Of a DNA stretch of 64,000 nucleotides, positions 24,193 to 35,044 are shown one piece after another. Within the stretch, counting starts at the first letter, position 1. Each line of letters begins with the position of its first letter. This DNA is from Astragalus membranaceus (Eukaryota > Streptophyta > Magnoliopsida > Fabales > Fabaceae). A program made the position numbers and the translations under genes. The notes beneath the pieces were generated by a model. It saw only the letters and a program-made list of their open reading frames with translations. It searched no databases and had not been told where the DNA came from. The stretch covers positions 23,185,251-23,249,250 of the forward strand of contig CM076847.1 of the NCBI GenBank assembly GCA_039519185.1, in the 5' to 3' direction.

Positions 24193-27100
24193 ATGGACAC
24201 CCTAAATACACAATACTCTCGTGATTCCCCACTCACTGCCCTTCACCATCAGGGCTGTTGCACCCCAAAAAATCCGGTTCGGACTTCTCATTGTACAACG
24301 TGGAAAAGGTATGGAGCCGCCACCAATATTTTAATTTTAAGACCAAAACATTGAAAAAAGGTCTTTTAGACAAGGCGGATGGTTTTTCGAAAACTAGAGA
24401 TATGGGTTCGGGGGTCGGTTAGGCATGGGGAAGGTATTAGCACCCCGTACCTCCTTTCTACCGAAAGGGAACCTTTAATTAAATGTGTGGTTTGAAGTGT
24501 TGATTTGAAAATGCTTTTATTTTGCCTCTTTATTGAAAAGGGAGTGAGAAGACTTAATGAAAATTTTTATTTTTGGCGCTTGACGAGAGTTGGCCTCTCG
24601 CTCCTACGTATCTCCTGGTGCGATGGAGAATTCAAAGCTACGTAGTTCTTGGTTGTCCTAAAAAGGTTTTTGTTTTTTAGTCTGTTTAGATGAGTTTTCG
24701 CAGTAGGAGTGAGGATTCGCGATGACCAAATAACAACGGTTTAGAGTGGTCGCGCTACTAACTCTTTTGAAAATGAAATTATCATTAACAACCAAACGGC
24801 AACGGCGCGAGTGATCATTAATGATAATCGGTTTTGCTTTTGATTCGAGTGTTCGCGACGACCAAACAACAACGGTTTAGAGTGGCCGCGCTACTAACTC
24901 TTTTGAAAATGAAATTATCATTAACAACCAAACGGCAACGGCGCGAGTGATCATTAATGATAATCGGTTTTTATTTTAGATGATCAAAAAGGGCTTTCGC
25001 AATCGAATTAATTTTGGTTTGTTGTGCTTGACGAGGACGTGGCTCGCTCCTACGTATCCCAAATGGGAATCAAAGCGACGTAGTTCTAATTCGAAAAGGA
25101 GAATGTTTTTGAAGTTGGACGCGTTCATGACAATCAAACCAACAAAGGTTGTGATGGATTACCACTAATAGCTTATGCATATGAAAATTCTTTTTTGAAA
25201 TTGCGGCCTTCATGACAATCAAACCAACAAAGGTTGTGATGGATTGTCACTAACAACCATTTTTATGCTAGTTTGTTTAGAAAGGAAAACAATGAATGCA
25301 ATTCAAACATATTGACCAATCAAACAATCATGATCATGTTGATCACCAACCAAGATTAAGCATGTCAATACAATCAAAGGATTTAATTGTCAAAGATGCT
25401 AGATAAAGTTCTCAAATCAATTGTGTTTGTGTGTGAAGGAGAATTGCTACACATGTCGGCAACAATCTCAAAGAGGAGCACATATGCCTCTATGATACAC
25501 ATGTTGGTAGTCTTATAAGGGCACATGATTGTGTGAGAGGGTTTATGCACAATTAAGTCAAGACATTTGAAGGGCATCAAGAACAAGTGAATACCATTGA
25601 TTGTAGACATAGAGTATTCTAGGTTTGATGATTGAACATGTAAGCAAGGATGCATGATTAGGCAAGCATGTGAATGCATGAGTATACAAGGAGTGGATGA
25701 GCATTATTGAATGCAATACATGGTATTAATGGATGCATGAACATTTAAGAATGGATGCAAAGCATACAAGTGAATGAATGCATAGTATTTTGTTTATGAA
25801 TAAATGGCATACAAGGATGCATAAAAGGATGCAAGGGACATAAGCATATGAGAATGCATGAGAGTGTCGCATAAACTAAGTATGAGTGAAGATGCATGAA
25901 TGTGAAAATGTTTTGGTAATGAATAGTAAAATGTTTTTGGGTTTTGGTGTTTTGGAAATGAGATGAAATGTTTTTGTCTTGAAAGTGGTAAAAATGTTTT
26001 GGGGTTTATTTTATGAAGATGAAAAAGTTTGAAATGCAAGTGAGAAAATGTTTTGGGTATTTTTGCAAGTTGACAAGTGGTAAAACTTTTAGTAAAAAGT
26101 TAGTGAATGGTAAAGTAAAAATGCATGAGATAAATGGTAATAATTTAATGAGATGGTAAAGTAAAAAGTAAAAAGGTGAAAAACACATGAACAAAAATTC
26201 ATTTCACTAACAAATGCAAAATCGACATAAAAACAATTATTCAAGGGTGAGATGCCAACTCTCACCCACCAACAACAACAACAAACTACATTTTAGCTAT
26301 TTTTGATGATGATATGTGAAGAAAAAGGAGTAGAAGATGAGTTTATGCAAGAAAATTAAAAATGAAGCAAGGATCTAGGCTTACCTTTCAAGATTTAGCG
26401 AAAAGATGAAGTAGAGAATGAAATAAAAACCAAGAACACTTGAAGCTCTTCTTGAATACCACGAAAATCACTTGATCTTGAAGGATTTGATGATGAATTT
26501 TGAAGATAATGCGAGATTAGAAGTGGATTTAGTGTAGGAACCAAGAATATTGAAGGTTTGATGGTTGAAAATTGAAGAATTGATGGTGGAAATGGGTGGA
26601 GGGGCTACGGTTTTGGAGGAAGAGGAGGAGAGGGTCTTTGAGCTGATTGTGTGCTAGGGTAAAAATGAGAGTCCCCCCCCCCCCTATGGTCTCTTATTTT
26701 GGGTTTTATATGAGGTGCAAAATTAAGGGTATATAGGACATTGTGCTTTTGCCAACCATTGAGATTTGAGATAGAATTTGAATCAAGGGCCAAGATTGCA
26801 ATGCACATGGATTAGGGACAAAGAGAAAACACAAATGAGTGAGGAATGGCTGGTGTCATATGAAATTGAAGAGTTTTTTGTACACAAAAATTGTTGAGGG
26901 CAATTAGGTCAATTTGCACATAGTTGTAGCCTAGAATTTGATCTAGAATTTTAATCAATAGCTAGGAATACAACTCACATGGATTAAGGGCATGAAGAAA
27001 CACAAAATGAGGGAAAAAGGAGGGCTGAAATTCGCAGCCATGAGGAGGGAAGGAGAGGGAAAAAATGCAAGTTGTCACAAAATAGTACATTTTGTCTTAT

Positions 27101-28131
27101 TAAGGACACTACCTTATTTTGATTCTTTTTGATTTTTCTTTTTATGATCATTCTTTTATTCCATGAAGATTCATTTTTTATTTTTATTTTGGGCTCATCC
27201 TAGGATTCAATCATTGGGCCCAAAATTCCATGACAACACCATTCCCAAAATTGATTTTGGGCCTCACTCTAGCGGAAATGACCATTTTGCCCTTTTCTTC
27301 GAAACTTGACTTTTTATGCAAAATTTAATCAATGATGCGCAAAAAAAATATGACCCAACTCATTTTGATCCAAATAAATTCCTCCAAAGTTGCACAGTGA
27401 TTTTTACTGAGAAATTATCTTTTTGGGTAAAATGACCAAAATGCCCTTTTTGACCCAAAAACCCTAATTTTGCCCGATAATGCATTTCCACTTCAAAAAT
27501 GAATCTATAACCCTAGAAATGACCTCTAGAATCTTAGAATGCATGCTCAATGACCTTCATGAGGAATTATCATTTTTATTGTGAAATGACCAAAATACCC
27601 TTTTGGACTCAAAAAAACCTGATTTAACCAAAAAGTGCATTTCAACTCTAAAAATGATTTTAGAAACTTTGGAATGACTTTTAGGACTCAAAATGCAATG
27701 CATGATGCTTCTCACTCCTCAACTTATTTATTTTTGTGGAAAATTAGGGTTTTAATCTAAGCTGGACAAAATCGGGGTATGACAAGGGCACAATCACCAA
27801 CAGAGAAAATGGTGTCTATTTCCAGTGTCCAAAACCTATTTTATGTAGACTTAAAGACAATATCACCTTTGCTGCTCTCAAAGCTAAACTACAGAGTAAG
27901 GTGCAAGTGGAGGGTGACGAGCGAGAGGTCGCTCGTATCATTTATCGCAACCCCTTGGGCGATAATAATCATGTTCGCTGGTCCACAATGGATGTGAAGA
28001 CCGACGATGACGTGCGAGCCATGATGGACTGTTATGACATGTTTAGACTTCAGAGTCCTTTCGAGTTGTACGTCGAAACCACAAGGAGCGTCGCTGAGAT
28101 CCTTCACCGTTTAACTCCACCATCTCAATAG
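24193..28131 (+). pseudogene. 134-codon MuDR-N-terminal-like ORF, interrupted by a solo LTR
   Basis: The ORF starts MDTLNTQYSRDSPL at 24193, runs 21 codons to 24255, is interrupted by 3529 bp, and resumes after the duplicated AGGGC at 27790 in the same frame to TAG at 28129-28131. The downstream part (GVYFQCP, then DNITFAALKAKL, ARIIYRNP, VRWSTMDVKTDDDVRAM, FELYVET) has the layout of the domain found upstream of Mutator transposases in plants (an N-terminal PB1-like/MuDR region with a D/E-rich DDDV motif). It has its own TATA box and no other lesion than the insertion. It could be a small stand-alone gene, or the 5' end of a MULE whose transposase exons are lost. The LTR insertion should abolish the product unless spliced out. 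Confidence 0.6.
24256..27784. mobile_element. Solo LTR (3529 bp), Ogre/Tat-like
   Basis: Begins TGTTGCACCCCAAAAAATCC and ends AAATCGGGGTATGACA, flanked by a perfect 5-bp duplication AGGGC (24251-24255 and 27785-27789). Length and the ...GGGGTATGACA end fit Ogre-type LTRs, best known from legumes. It contains a tandem duplication of about 136 bp (24715-24850 and 24851-24975; word AACGGCGCGAGTGATCATTA in both), several CTACGTA/ACGTAG words, and a run of 12 or more C near 26675. No coding sequence or second LTR, so it is a solo LTR. Confidence 0.85.
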
Positions 28132-28237
28132 TTTTAGACCTTGTTTTTGTTTTGTTTGTTGTTGTAATCTGTTATTTTCAGTCAATGTAGACGGTGTTTT
28201 TAATTAATAAAATAAATGTTTAATTTCTTATTTTTGA

Positions 28238-28515
28238 ATTCCGGAAACACCATAATATGGGATAAATCCGGAATGCAATTTATTGGGATTTCCGGAAATA
28301 CCCTAAAATGAGATAAATCCGGAAACAAATTTTTAGGGATTTTCGGATTTAGCTAATATTAGTGTATGTGTTCCGGAATTACACTAAAATGAGGTAATTC
28401 CGGAAATCCCAAAAAAAATTATTCCGGTTTTATCTCATTTTAGGGTATTTTCGAAAATCTCAATAAATTGAGTTCCGGATTTATAACTATTGACGTAATT
28501 TCGGAATTTTTTTTG
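28238..28515. repeat. Inverted repeat built of CCGGA-containing units
   Basis: Several copies of a unit resembling TTCCGGAAATACCCTAAAATG occur at 28240, 28291, 28371, 28396, and in reverse at 28420-28470, giving an imperfect hairpin of about 120-bp arms. Spacing between TCCGGA words is 30-50 bp. It might be the subterminal region of a DNA transposon (28131 is the end of a MULE-like ORF), or an independent foldback. Confidence 0.55.
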
Positions 28516-28899
28516 AAGTCAGGGGTAATATCGTCCATTTTGTCAATTTTGGGGGTATGGGTATAACGGGGTACAAAAAAACCCAAAACTTTAACACTGA
28601 AATATGCTTCATGCTTATTCTGCTAGTAAAAAGTATACTTTTAACTATTTGCCAATTCCATATTATAACGTTTACTAATTTGTGAAGTTTAAAGTGCGAC
28701 TCATTAAAAAAGGGAATGACCTAGCCTGTACTACAGTAATAATAACAATCAACGAAACTACAATTTACATTAAAATAATGAATAAATTTCAAATACTTCC
28801 TTTTAATTAGCTATTCAGTTCAAAGCAAATAGTCATCTAAAAATTAGTTTCTTGGAAAGACAAAAACAATAAAAAAAATTTTTAGATAAGCAAAAATTT
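28516..28899. other. Spacer downstream of the MULE-like ORF
   Basis: A+T-rich; no gene. A GGGGGTATGGGTATAACGGG word at 28549 might be a transposon end; no partner found. Confidence 0.35.
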
Positions 28900-28944
28900 C
28901 AATAAATGAGCACTAGGGGTCCTCAAACCCAAACAACATTGAGA

Positions 28945-30741
28945 TTACAAATTGTTTAGGCATTGTAGTGGATTAGACCACCACATAGAAATGGAGTAAA
29001 AAGGATTACAATTCAATCGATAAACACTCCAACTCCAAGTGTAGCTCTTGATACGATTAATCGTCAAATTAACAATTCGTTCCTCATCTTTGAACACCGC
29101 CGCATTCGTATCAATCCAAACGCTCCAACAAGTGGTTAACCAAAACACATGTTTTGTTCTCTTGGATTTCTTTCCTTTGCATAACTTGCTACAACTGATA
29201 AAAAAGTCCTCCATACTCAAAGAGAGGTCAAGAGTAACGCCTATCCAAGTGCTCACACCATCCCAAATCGATTTTGCATAAGCACAAGTCATGAATAAGT
29301 GATGAATTGTCTCAACATGTTGCTGACAAAGAGGGCAAACAACATCTACAGCAGATTGAATAACATTGCGGTTGAGAAGTTGGGCGCGCACCGAAAGAGA
29401 ATCAAGCAGAAGGCGCCAGCCAAAGATAATTATTTTCGAAGAACAAATTGATTTCCACATACCTGCGAAATATTGCTGCTGGTCCGAGTTGTTGGAAGGT
29501 TGAGAATCGGAACAAGAAAGCTGCAAGTAATAAGATTCAACGGAGAACCTTTTCGAGTGATCATGCGGCCACACCCACTAGTCGGTCTTCAACTTAAAAG
29601 GCTCCACCGACTGTAATATACTCTGCAGAATTTGCCCCTCTACTGCACATATAGGATCCGTGAGATGCATCCATGGTTCCTTCCACTGTCACCGATCTCC
29701 ATGCCATCGACCCAATTCGGCCACCACAACATCCCGCTGTCCAATTCCTTCATATAACAGCGGAAACACCTTGTAGAAAGGCTCAATACCAAGCCATTGA
29801 TCCTTCCAAAAATTAATTAACGAGCCATCACCCAACCCGCGTCTTATACACCAAGCAAATCTCCTTGATTCCGCAACCTTTGAATCCAATGAAACCAAGT
29901 CCCTCCACCAAATTGACCCCTTGTTCTTCTTGATTTTCCCTTCCATCGAGTCGTAAATAAAATAAGAGGCATGCTCCCCGTATCTATGTTTCAATATACG
30001 ACTCCACCCCACACTCGGCTCCGTTAAGGATCTCCACTTCCACTTTGAGAGAAGTGCTATATTAAACAATTCGAGATTTTTAATCCCTAGGCCTCCCTCT
30101 TTCTTCGGCTTGGTAATTTTATCCCACGCAACCCAATACATTCCACCCTCCCCTTCTTTGATACCCCAAAGGAAATCCCTTTGGATTTTTATCATCTTCT
30201 TTATAACTACCTTTGGTGCTTTGTAGAAAGAGAACATGTATAACGGCATACTATTCAAGACCGAATTAATTAAAGTTACCTGGTCACCAATGGAGAGAAG
30301 ACGACCTTTCCACAATGACAATCTCTTTCTAAGAGCCCCTAGGACCGCGCTCCAAGTAGCTTCCCTACAAGGGTTGGCGCCAATAGGGATACCCAAAAAC
30401 TTGAAAGGTATAGATTCCGATTTACAAAAGAGAAAGGTGCTTGCCCTATCCAAAAATCCTTTCGGAGTGTTGATACCTAAGAGCCTGATTTTATGAAAGT
30501 TGGCCTTCAAACCCGATACCAATGCAAACGCCCTCAACATAGATTTAATGCTCCATAAATTTTCCCAAGAGGGTTTGCCCAACAACATCGTGTCGTCCGC
30601 AAATTGCAAGATGGAGAAACTCAAATCATTGTTGACAGAGAAGTCTTGGAACGCCCCCATACACACCGCTTTAGACATTAGCGCCGTCAAAACTTCGGCG
30701 ACAATGAGAAAAAGAAATGGCGACAAAGGACTACATTGCAC
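28945..30741 (-). pseudogene. LINE ORF2, C-terminal RT and zf-RVT part
   Basis: The frame opens at about 30735 with CSPLSPFLFLIVAEVL (the segment after the RQGDP motif), then FADDTMLLGK (RT catalytic FADD box), the thumb region, and, after stops at 29689-29691 and about 29577, the reverse-transcriptase zinc-binding region (KIIIFGWRLLLDSL, CPLCQQHVETIHHLFMTC). By comparison with complete plant L1 ORF2 about 330-340 residues, including RT motifs before RQGDP, are missing at the 30715 junction. The remnant cannot be active. Confidence 0.88.
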
Positions 30742-31862
30742 CTTCGTCTTGTATACTTCATTAGAGAATGGAAATAATTGGAGTTCATATCACCCTCCTT
30801 GATCCACCTAGCTCTAGATTTTTGAGCTAGAATAGATTCTTTCACCTGTAATTCTTTCCATAAAGCAGCAGAAACTTCTTTTCTGTTCGTCACTACTCCA
30901 CTATCCCAACCTTCACTTAGGACCTCATCTAAAGCATTCAGGTCCCGAACCAAGCCCTCAATGTTCAAGTCCACTTTGCCGAATACCTCTTTATTCCACC
31001 CTCTAATATCACTCTTGAGCAACTTCAGTTTTTCTTTTATAACATAAGCTTTGTGACCGTTAACCTTGTAACCTTTCCGACACCGATTAACAAGAGGCAA
31101 GAAATCATCGTGCTCTAACCACGCATTAAGGATGCGGAACGGCTTAGGGCCCCAATCCTTTGTTGACCTGAGTAACCAAATTGGCGCATGATCCGAGATA
31201 TCCCGGTTATCGATCCACTGACCTGTGATCCCCCAATTTTCTAAAAGACTTTCTAAAATCAAGAACCTGTCCAGTCTACTCATGGAAACACCATTTGAAT
31301 AATACCAAGAGAACTGCTTACCAGCCACCGGAACGTCAATAAGTTCCATATCAAAAATGAAACGGTTGAAATCATCCATTTCTGCCTCCGAAGTAGCCCC
31401 GTTTCTACCCTTTCTTTCCGAGTCAACAGATACTGCGTTAAAGTCACCCACAATGCACCAATCGCCATCCCCTATACTCCGCCTCAAAGCAAGCAATTCA
31501 GCCCACACCCTCCGTTTCGCTACAGTGGAACACGATGCATATATATTAATCACATGCACTACTTTATCTTGGACTACAGTGCTAATGCCAAGGAAAACTG
31601 TACCAGAGAAATGCGCGGTAACCGAACAGACCCCTTCTAACCAAGTGCAAAGGATACCACCCGATAACCCCTGTGAAGGTTGATGAAGCCACTGGAAGGA
31701 ACGATTACCCCAAAGCATACCGATCTCGCCCTCAACCATCTTCTCCCTCTTCGTCTCTTGAATACAAACAAAATCAAATGATCCAGATTTTATTAAAGAA
31801 ACCAATTGGCGACGCTTCCCACGATCACCCCACCCACACATATTTAATGACAACAAATTCAT
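30700..31862 (-). pseudogene. LINE ORF2, AP-endonuclease part
   Basis: From ATG 31862 (MNLLSLNMCGWGDRGKR) the frame carries the exonuclease-endonuclease-phosphatase signatures: CIQETKR, WCIVGDFNAV, SRLDRFL and SDHAPIWL. It is open for 391 codons, to the words EGDMNSNYFHSLMKYTRR, where the protein should enter the RT domain. Instead the next bases belong to the middle of RT in a different frame. The enzyme would nick target DNA for target-primed reverse transcription. Confidence 0.88.
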
Positions 31863-31926
31863 GAGGTTCTGTTGTTAAGCGCCCTCTTACTACTTTCCGC
31901 TTCATCTCTTCTTTCACCATCTTCAA

Positions 31927-33723
31927 TCAAGTCAATATACTTGTCATCACCCAACTTTTTCCTTCCACCCCTAGGCGCTTGGCATTCTCCCAGACTCTTC
32001 TTGCCACTGCTTTACTTTGAAGGGCCCAAAACTTGTTATTACAGTTAACAATATCGCCACTAGATATTGACCCACCACATAAAACTGTGCCTGCTGAGAA
32101 TAAAGAAGATGGGTGAGCGCTAGTTTGAGGGGATGGTTGCACTACTTGATTTTTCGGGATAGAGCACAATGATACTCCCGCAAGCTCTCTAGAGGCCTTC
32201 TTCAATTTACCCGACTTCGATTTCCTTTTCTCACCAACAAGTCGCAGTTTCCTTTGTTTCTTGGACTTAACGGGATCTTCGTTTAAAGACTTGGGCCTGT
32301 TTGGAATTGAAGGGAGGTCTATAGCATTTCCACCATTGATATTCGAAGGGAACGGGGCTGTCTCCTCCACAAAGCTTCCAGCTGAAGAAATTGGAGAGTC
32401 TCTATTTAAAGAGGTTTGACTGCCTTGCACCATTAATGCGCCATCTTTACTACCATTAATTGCATTATTTGAATCAGTCCCCAAAACTTTTGGATCTGCC
32501 TGCCTTGAATTGTGCAAGGCAATAAGAATCGCATTCAATTCCTCTTCTCCAACATCCTCCTCCTCATGATCACTACCGGAGCCGGAGTAGATATGGTCGA
32601 AAAAATCATCTTCCGAGCTAGATGAATTGACTAACTTTGCTTCCCCGTCTATGCCCTTATTGCTCCATTGAAGCGGACCACTCCAGTCCTCCACCACTTT
32701 GATACTGAAAGAAATATTGTTAATACGGACCGAAACCACCCTATTCACCAACTCCACTGATTGAGTACGAACCATAAGTCGGGCTACATCGAACGTCTTT
32801 TTCCTTTCCGTTTTATCATCAGTACAAGCGAACACTCCCACACAATCAATAAGTTTGGAGAAGAAAGACGAATTCCAAGCGTGAACCGGAATACCATAAC
32901 ACCTAAGCCAAGTAACCCTCTCAGGGTCAACATCCGTTGGTTTCCAAGGGCGGATACATTTAAACCACTGATAGAGCCAATCACGAGCCTCATCTATGAA
33001 TTCTTTGAAATCCCCTTCATTCGGATCGCCTTCCAAAAGGACTAAGTTAGAACCCATTGGAGTGGCCTTAGTCGCAAACACGCCCTGTTGGGCTAGTTCA
33101 TCCTGTATGTGATAAGATTTTCCTGGAGTTATCACTTCCCCCACCATTGCCAAAGATAAATGGGGCTCTATGTCAATGTCGTAGAACCACTCCCCTTCAC
33201 CTCCCTTCTTCGATGAACCTTGTGCTAACGGATTGTCCCCTTGTTTCTTCACCCAAATTTTCTTCACCTTCTTGAAACGATTAGATGGCATAGGTTGGTT
33301 GCGATGAACTTGCTTCTTCTCCCGTTGAAATCTAGGGAGATTGACATGAAGCTTCTCCCCCTCAATAAAAATGTTGTCTAGGATGATAGCGAGGCGTTCC
33401 GGTTCTTTGACGTCGAAGAATCGGACAAAACCAAATCTCCTGCCTTGAGCATTTCTTCTTGCCGGGATAACCACCTCATTGACTCTGGCTTGCTTATCGA
33501 AGATCTAAAGCATATACCAAGCCCTCCATCTTTCCGGGAAGGAGGTGAAATAGAGAGACGTAATCTCACCTCCTCCTGCTTTCCCGTTACCTTTGGCCCC
33601 GTCGACGGATCTGACCCCCCTTCTCTCCTGTTTGCTTCTGACTTTGTGCCATCCTTCCTTGTCCGCCGGCGCGTACCGACGAGAATCGAAAATTCCTCCT
33701 CCAGCGCCACCCGCTCCTGTCAT
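31927..33723 (-). pseudogene. LINE ORF1 (RNA-binding protein), one in-frame stop
   Basis: One reading frame runs from ATG at 33723 to the stop at 31927, interrupted only by TAG at 33505-33507. The N-terminal RRM is visible on both sides of that stop: SLYFTSFPERW before it and GRRFGFVRFFD (RNP1) with LHVNLPRF after it. A DUF4283-like part (RTQSVELVNRVVSVRINN) follows at about residue 300, then an acidic/basic tail with a KSKKQRKLRL nuclear-signal-like stretch. The protein would bind LINE RNA as a chaperone. The frame from 33474 (515 codons) is otherwise open. Confidence 0.85.
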
Positions 33724-33870
33724 GCTAATCTTCGTTCAGTAAACCCGCTCTTCATCAAAATTTCTTTTGTTCAGAACATTGTACTGCATCAAAGTTTAGC
33801 GAAGGAGATGACGATCACGCAGTCGCTTGGGAGAAGAGTATGTGGCCGGCGGTGGATCTAGGGTTTCAAC

Positions 33871-34564
33871 CGATTAGTTTCGCAAAAGATCCCCAATAGA
33901 ACTTTTGTGACATTTTAGACTTCAATTTGAAATTTTAGGGTGTAATCTGAACCGGATACCACTGGTAATTAGGAAATCATATATTTTAGAGAGTTTGAAA
34001 TGTTCGTTTTATATTCTAAAACTTATGCCTGATACTTACTATTCTGAAAAAGAAATCCTTTGCACATCACAATATATATAAAGTTTATTGGACAATCCAA
34101 CATGACCGCAAAAGACAAAAATTAGACATTTACGCAAAAACACCCTTTATTCTTTACTATTCTTCGACAATGGATACTTAACAAAAACAGAGCCACTCAA
34201 AAGGATTGATGTGGCAATTATTAAAGTACATTGATCTCTTTAATGTCTTCACTTATTTGAGGGGTGGAGTTTGAGGACTTATTGATGAATCATTTTTTTC
34301 CTCCATTTAATGGACCAATTTAGAATCACAATAATGAGACCATTTTAGAATCAATTCAGGGACGTATTCGGTATTACCACTGGACCAATGGAGTATCAAT
34401 TCAGAATCACAACACCTTATAGCATGTTGATTATAACGGGACAAATTGGATTACAACCTAGTAATTCGAAGACCATGAGCAATTACCTGAACCACTAAGT
34501 GCATACTTGAAAATTCATCAAAATGCTACAAATGATAATTTTAAACAGTAAAAGATGTTGGTAA
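33871..34564. other. Spacer between LINE and LTR element 1
   Basis: A+T-rich, no gene. Words such as GGACCAATTTAGAATCACAA (34310) recur in altered form at 34383-34405, suggesting a decayed local duplication. Confidence 0.35.
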
Positions 34565-34569
34565 GATCC

Positions 34570-34936
34570 TGTTCTGTACCTAGCAGTATTTTGGTCGGCT
34601 GCTGTTGGTAGGTCTCTTGCTGCCCTGACAGGAGGTCAGTAAGCGCCCAGGGGGGGTTACCTGCAAAGCCACTCCGACGCTCAAGTCAGTATGAGAATAA
34701 GCTAGTGAATTTTCAAGGGAAGAGTGTGTACCTCGTAAATGGCTATGTGAGCCTGTATTTATAGGAAATCGTGTCCGTTTGTGGGTCATCGGATCAGCGG
34801 AATTGATCTTAACCGTCCAAGCGTGATTGGGCTTGTATGTTGTGGATAAGGGCCAAAGTGATTGGGCCAATCCATATCCATTGCTAAATGCACCTCCTAG
34901 AATTGCTAACTGGATCTCTTGGTCCAGTCCAGAACA
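34570..34936 (-). repeat. 3' LTR of member 1, with polypurine tract at 34937-34950
   Basis: On the minus strand it starts TGTTCTGGACTGGACC and ends GGTACAGAACA. The tract CTTGGGGGGCAAC precedes it directly, as in members 2 and 3. Confidence 0.9.
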
Positions 34937-35044
34937 GTTGCCCCCCAAGCCGAGATTATTCCGGAGGATGGTCTTGGCTTGAAAGATTTTCGTCGATTTG
35001 CCGGATTCGTGACGTCGCATGGGACACTGCCTTGTTGCGTTGCC

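Larger units (their letters stand above)
28900..33870 (-). mobile_element. LINE (plant L1 type), minus strand, internally deleted
   Basis: The order on the minus strand is ORF1 with an RRM (33723-31927), a 64-bp gap, then ORF2: endonuclease (31862 to about 30715), a deletion, the C-terminal half of RT, and a zinc-binding RVT domain (to 28945). This is the standard L1 layout. No poly(A) tail or target duplication could be fixed: the sequence at 28940-28860 is A/T-rich but not a clear tail. Ends given are approximate. Confidence 0.85.

Noticed and set aside
25383..26194. Minus-strand ORFs in the Ogre-like LTR
   Set aside because: Low-complexity Phe/Ile/His-rich translations of A+T-rich LTR sequence, no domain.
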